Below are positions 61,312 through 64,000 of a stretch of DNA of 64,000 bases, piece after piece. The notes below the pieces were generated by a model, which was not told the origin of the DNA, ran no database searches, and worked only from the letters and a program-made list of their open reading frames with translations. Made by a program: the position numbers and the translations under genes. The stretch is taken from contig NZ_RKQF01000001.1 in NCBI RefSeq assembly GCF_003814875.1, positions 2,976,001-3,040,000 of the forward strand, given 5' to 3'. Source of the stretch: Streptomyces sp. Ag109_O5-1. GTDB lineage: Bacteria > Actinomycetota > Actinomycetes > Streptomycetales > Streptomycetaceae. Within the stretch, counting starts at the first letter, position 1. Each line of letters opens with the position of its first letter.

Positions 61312-62783
61312 GCCGCCTTCGCCTCCTTCGCGGCGATCGTGGTGGTGCCGATCTCGAAAACGGCCATCTGGGTGGGTGGGCCGACCTCGGGGTCGTCCGG
61401 GCCCACAGGGGTGAACTCGACCTCGTAACCGTGGAGTTCGGCGACCCGGTGGGCCCAGGCGCGGAACTCCTCGCGGGTCCACTCGAAGCGGTGGTCGCCG
61501 TGCCGCACATGTCCGGCGGGAAGGGTCTCCCAGCGGACGTTGTACTCGACGTTCGGCGTGGTCACCAGGACCGTGCGCGGGCGGGCGGCGCCGAACACGG
61601 CGTACTCCAGGGCGGGCAGCCGGGGCAGGTCGAGGTGCTCGATCACCTCGCTGAGCACGGCGGCGTCGTACCCCTTGAGCCGCTGGTCGGTGTAGGCCAG
61701 CGAGCCCTGGAAGAGCTTGACGCGGGCGGCCTGCCGCTCGCCCATGCGGTCGAGCTTGAGCCGCCGGGAGGCGATGGTGAGCGCGCGCATCGACACGTCG
61801 ACGCCGACGATCTCGGTGAAGGACGGGTCCTTCAGCAGCGCCTGCACCAACTGGCCCTGGCCGCAGCCGAGGTCGAGGACCCGGGCGGCACCGGAACGCT
61901 TCAGCGCGCCGAGGATCGCCTCGCGCCGCTGCACGGCGAGCGGGGTCGGCTTCTCCTCCGCCTCGGTCTCCTCCTCGACCGCGTTGTCGAGCTCCTCGAC
62001 CTCGCTGTCGTCGGACTCGGCGAGCCGCACCAGCTCCAGCCGCTCCATGGCCTGCCGGGTCAGCGACCAGCGGCGGGAGAGGTAACGGCTGGTGATGAGC
62101 TTCTGCTCCGGGTGGCCGGGCAGCCAGCCCTTGCCGGCGCGCAGCAGCTTGTCGACCTCCTCGGAGGAGACCCAGTAGTGCTTGGCGTCGTCGAGGACGG
62201 GGAGCAGGACGTAGAGGTGGCGCAGTGCCTCGGAGAGGGTGAGCGTCTCGGACTCCAGGACGAGACCGACGTACCGCGAGTCCCCCCACTCCGGGAACGC
62301 GGCGTCCAGGGCGACCGGTGCGGCGGTCACCGTCCAGCCGAGCGGCTCGAAGAGGCGTCGTACCAGCTCCGGGCCGCCGCGGGCGGGCAGCGCGGGCACC
62401 TCGACGCGCAGCGGCAGCGCGGCGGCGGCCCGCTCGGGGCGGGCCTTGCACACACCGCGCATCGCGCTGGAGAAGACGTTGCCGATCGCCACGGCGAGCA
62501 GTGAGGAGGCCGCGTAGGGGCGGTCGTTGACGTACTGCGAGAGCGCCGCGTCGGGTGCCCCGCCACGGCCCTTGCCCTTGCCACGCCGGACCAGCGCCAC
62601 CGCGTCGACCTCCAGCAACAGCGCCGCCGTGCAGCGCGCGGTATCCGCCTCGGGGTAGAAGACGTGCGCGATGCCGTAGGAGGTCGAGAAGGTCTGCGCG
62701 TTGTCGGGGTGCTTGTGCAGCAGGAACCCGAGGTCGGTCGCGGGACGTTCGTCGGTGCCGGTGGTGGTGATCGTCAGAAACAC
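61308..62783 (-). CDS. hen1: 3'-terminal RNA ribose 2'-O-methyltransferase Hen1
   Basis: The protein has 491 residues from GTG 62783. An N-terminal Hen1-L domain (GIAHVFYPEADTARCTAALL, LSEALRHLYVLLPVLDDAKH) is followed by an acidic linker (~245-265). The methyltransferase has the AdoMet loop VLDLGCGQGQLVQALL and the Mn-binding/catalytic block LSEVIEHLDLPRL, with a later GHVRHGDHRFEWTREEFRAW. It marks the 3' end of cleaved RNA before ligation, so repaired RNA resists re-cleavage. It is translationally coupled to pnkp. Confidence 0.96.
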   Translation of the reverse strand: MFLTITTTGTDERPATDLGFLLHKHPDNAQTFSTSYGIAHVFYPEADTARCTAALLLEVDAVALVRRGKGKGRGGAPDAALSQYVNDRPYAASSLLAVAIGNVFSSAMRGVCKARPERAAAALPLRVEVPALPARGGPELVRRLFEPLGWTVTAAPVALDAAFPEWGDSRYVGLVLESETLTLSEALRHLYVLLPVLDDAKHYWVSSEEVDKLLRAGKGWLPGHPEQKLITSRYLSRRWSLTRQAMERLELVRLAESDDSEVEELDNAVEEETEAEEKPTPLAVQRREAILGALKRSGAARVLDLGCGQGQLVQALLKDPSFTEIVGVDVSMRALTIASRRLKLDRMGERQAARVKLFQGSLAYTDQRLKGYDAAVLSEVIEHLDLPRLPALEYAVFGAARPRTVLVTTPNVEYNVRWETLPAGHVRHGDHRFEWTREEFRAWAHRVAELHGYEVEFTPVGPDDPEVGPPTQMAVFEIGTTTIAAKEAKAA

Positions 62784-62952
62784 GGTGGGTCGCCTCGGAA
62801 AAGGGTCAGGGAAAGGTGCGAAGGCGCTGGTCGTGCGCTTGCCCGCGGTTCCAACGTACCGAGGAACACGGGGTGGGGGCGCGGAATTTCTTCCGGGCCG
62901 CGTACTCCGGTGGAAGTGCCGCGGTGTGCCGTCTGTCGGCTGCGGCGCCGTC

Positions 62953-63021
62953 GTGGCTGATCGCGCCCACGCGGCGGAGCCGCATAGTGATACAGCCCCG
63001 CGCCCCTTCGGGGCGCTGCCG
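62953..63021 (+). repeat. Dispersed intergenic repeat with hairpin, copy 2
   Basis: GTGGCTGATCGCGCCCACGC opens the element, which ends in GCGCCCC-TTC-GGGGCGC (63000-63016). It is closely similar to 22502-22571. Here it is truly intergenic, just past the lipoprotein stop at 63028 on the minus strand, and may act as its terminator. Confidence 0.78.
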
Positions 63022-63027
63022 ACCCGC

Positions 63028-63957
63028 TCAGCCGTCGGCTCGTTTCCAGGCGCCGACGCCGAGTCTGCCCGTGGTGCCGAGATCCAGTTCCGGGGTGACG
63101 ATCACGGGGTCGGCGCCGGGCTTCGCCAGGACACGGACGTAGGGCACGTTCACCGCGGTGCTGCCCGCCAGGGTGGTGTTGCGCCAGATCAGGCCGGACA
63201 GGGCGGTCTCACCGGGCTTGAGGGTGAGGGGGGCGGGCGGTTCGTCGTAGCCGGTTCCCATGGCGACGGCGGCGCCTCCGTGCAGGACGCGTATGCCGTC
63301 GACGGGCCGGTGGTCCTCGTCGAGGAGGCTCAGCTCCGGATAGCCGTCGAGCGAGTAGTCCCGTTCTCCGCAGTTCTGCAGGTGGAGTCCTACGACACGC
63401 AGACCCATCGCGGCGTCGCCGTCGTCGGCCCACAGCCGTACACCGGAGGAGGGGCAGGCGCCGGTCTTGTCCGGCGCCTCGTCGGCGGGGACCTTGGTGA
63501 CCTGCTCGATCTTCACCCTGGTCACGGGTGAGGCGCCGGGGGTGAGCACGCCCAGGCCGACGGTTCCGTTCTTGCTGCGGCCCGGCGCGACCCCGCGCAC
63601 GGTCAGCTTCTTGTTGCCCATGACCGCGCCGGTGTCCGTGGTGAAGGCGAAGATCACGGTGTAGGTCATGGCTTCGTCGCCGTCGTTGCTGACCTGGTAG
63701 GCGGCGGAGACACCCGAGTCACCGGGCAGCCGGTCCGCGTGGACCGAGCCCGGCGAGGCGGACGGGGTCGGGGAGGCGGAGGGGATGGTGACCGAGGTGA
63801 TCCGGACGCCGTCCACCGGGGGGTCGGTGACGGTGGCGCGGGGCGCCGGGACCGCCGCGCCGGGGCCGCCGCTCGTGCCCGCGTGCTCCCCGCCGCAGGC
63901 CGTGGCCAGGAACAGGGCGACGGCGGGGGCGAGGAGACGGGGGTGGGGTCTGCGCAT
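63028..63957 (-). CDS. DUF4232-type lipoprotein
   Basis: The protein has 309 residues. The lipoprotein signal ends LFLATACGG (lipid-bearing Cys ~21). A Pro/Ser-rich tether is followed by a first domain (YQVSNDGDEAMTYTVIFAFT) and a second DUF4232-like domain (CPSSGVRLWADDGDAAMGLR, LQNCGERDYSLDGYPELSLL, with paired Cys). DUF4232 proteins are exported and of unknown function. The gene reads away from the right window edge. Confidence 0.85.
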   Translation of the reverse strand: MRRPHPRLLAPAVALFLATACGGEHAGTSGGPGAAVPAPRATVTDPPVDGVRITSVTIPSASPTPSASPGSVHADRLPGDSGVSAAYQVSNDGDEAMTYTVIFAFTTDTGAVMGNKKLTVRGVAPGRSKNGTVGLGVLTPGASPVTRVKIEQVTKVPADEAPDKTGACPSSGVRLWADDGDAAMGLRVVGLHLQNCGERDYSLDGYPELSLLDEDHRPVDGIRVLHGGAAVAMGTGYDEPPAPLTLKPGETALSGLIWRNTTLAGSTAVNVPYVRVLAKPGADPVIVTPELDLGTTGRLGVGAWKRADG

Positions 63958-64000
63958 CCGGTCACCCCATCAGGGCGGGCTCCGGACCACTGTGGTGGAA

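Noticed and set aside
57662..61510. Long minus-strand frame of 1282 codons overlapping Pnkp
   Set aside because: It is Pro/Arg/Gly-rich shadow sequence in a different frame from the motif-complete Pnkp gene.

Overview
The window is high-GC actinobacterial DNA and almost certainly Streptomyces. This rests on its codon bias, GTG starts, DUF397/DUF5753 regulator pair, SARP-type regulator, short DUF5999 protein, BaeRF/universal-stress genes and the bacterial Pnkp-Hen1 pair. No rRNA or tRNA gene was recognised.

Region 1 (1-14.7 kb) is the right part of a nonribosomal peptide/polyketide cluster on the + strand. It holds the end of an A-PCP-TE synthetase and a 3162-residue hybrid with the order A-PCP-C-A-PCP-KS-KR-ACP-TE that has no acyltransferase. 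These are followed by a GSCFA protein, an SGNH-like protein, a TauD-family dioxygenase and an alanine-rich protein. Hand-read specificity codes suggest Val/Ile then Pro, then one ketide extension with ketoreduction. With the TauD gene this resembles the detoxin/rimosamide logic. The cluster ends against a decapitated sugar-binding-protein pseudogene.

Region 2 (15.4-22.5 kb) has DUF397 and XRE/DUF5753 regulators read in frame with a CapA-like gene. It then has an inositol/sugar locus: a binding lipoprotein, a LacI repressor with matching operators at two promoters, a small IolE::MFS chimera, an IolG-like dehydrogenase and a TIM-barrel isomerase.

Region 3 (22.4-36.4 kb) carries a BTAD regulator divergent from an alpha/beta hydrolase. 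Next come a Dyp peroxidase with a C-terminal four-repeat propeller-like domain and a galactose-oxidase-like copper protein. Small secreted proteins, a PaaX-type regulator, a cysC-cysD-cysN operon and an anti-sigma-type ATP-binding protein follow.

Region 4 (36.56-52.75 kb) is a genomic island. About 104 bp of the 3' end of an amino-acid permease gene is present at both edges, 16,186 bp apart; the intact permease lies on the right and a stranded 3' stub on the left. Inside are FtsH, SPW-repeat, serine hydrolase, universal stress, BaeRF and GNAT genes. There are also many decayed genes (DevS-like kinase, Hsp20, TauE, GH65, ATPase, terminase, RHS), a three-repeat type I-E-like CRISPR array, an IS remnant and a tyrosine-recombinase C-terminal remnant near the right edge.

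Region 5 (52.6-64 kb) is chromosomal. It has an arginine deiminase operon (arcA, ornithine carbamoyltransferase, permease) on the minus strand, then an SPFH protein with 11-residue repeats and an NAD-kinase-like protein on the plus strand. These converge on the translationally coupled Hen1-Pnkp RNA-repair genes, and a DUF4232 lipoprotein ends the window.
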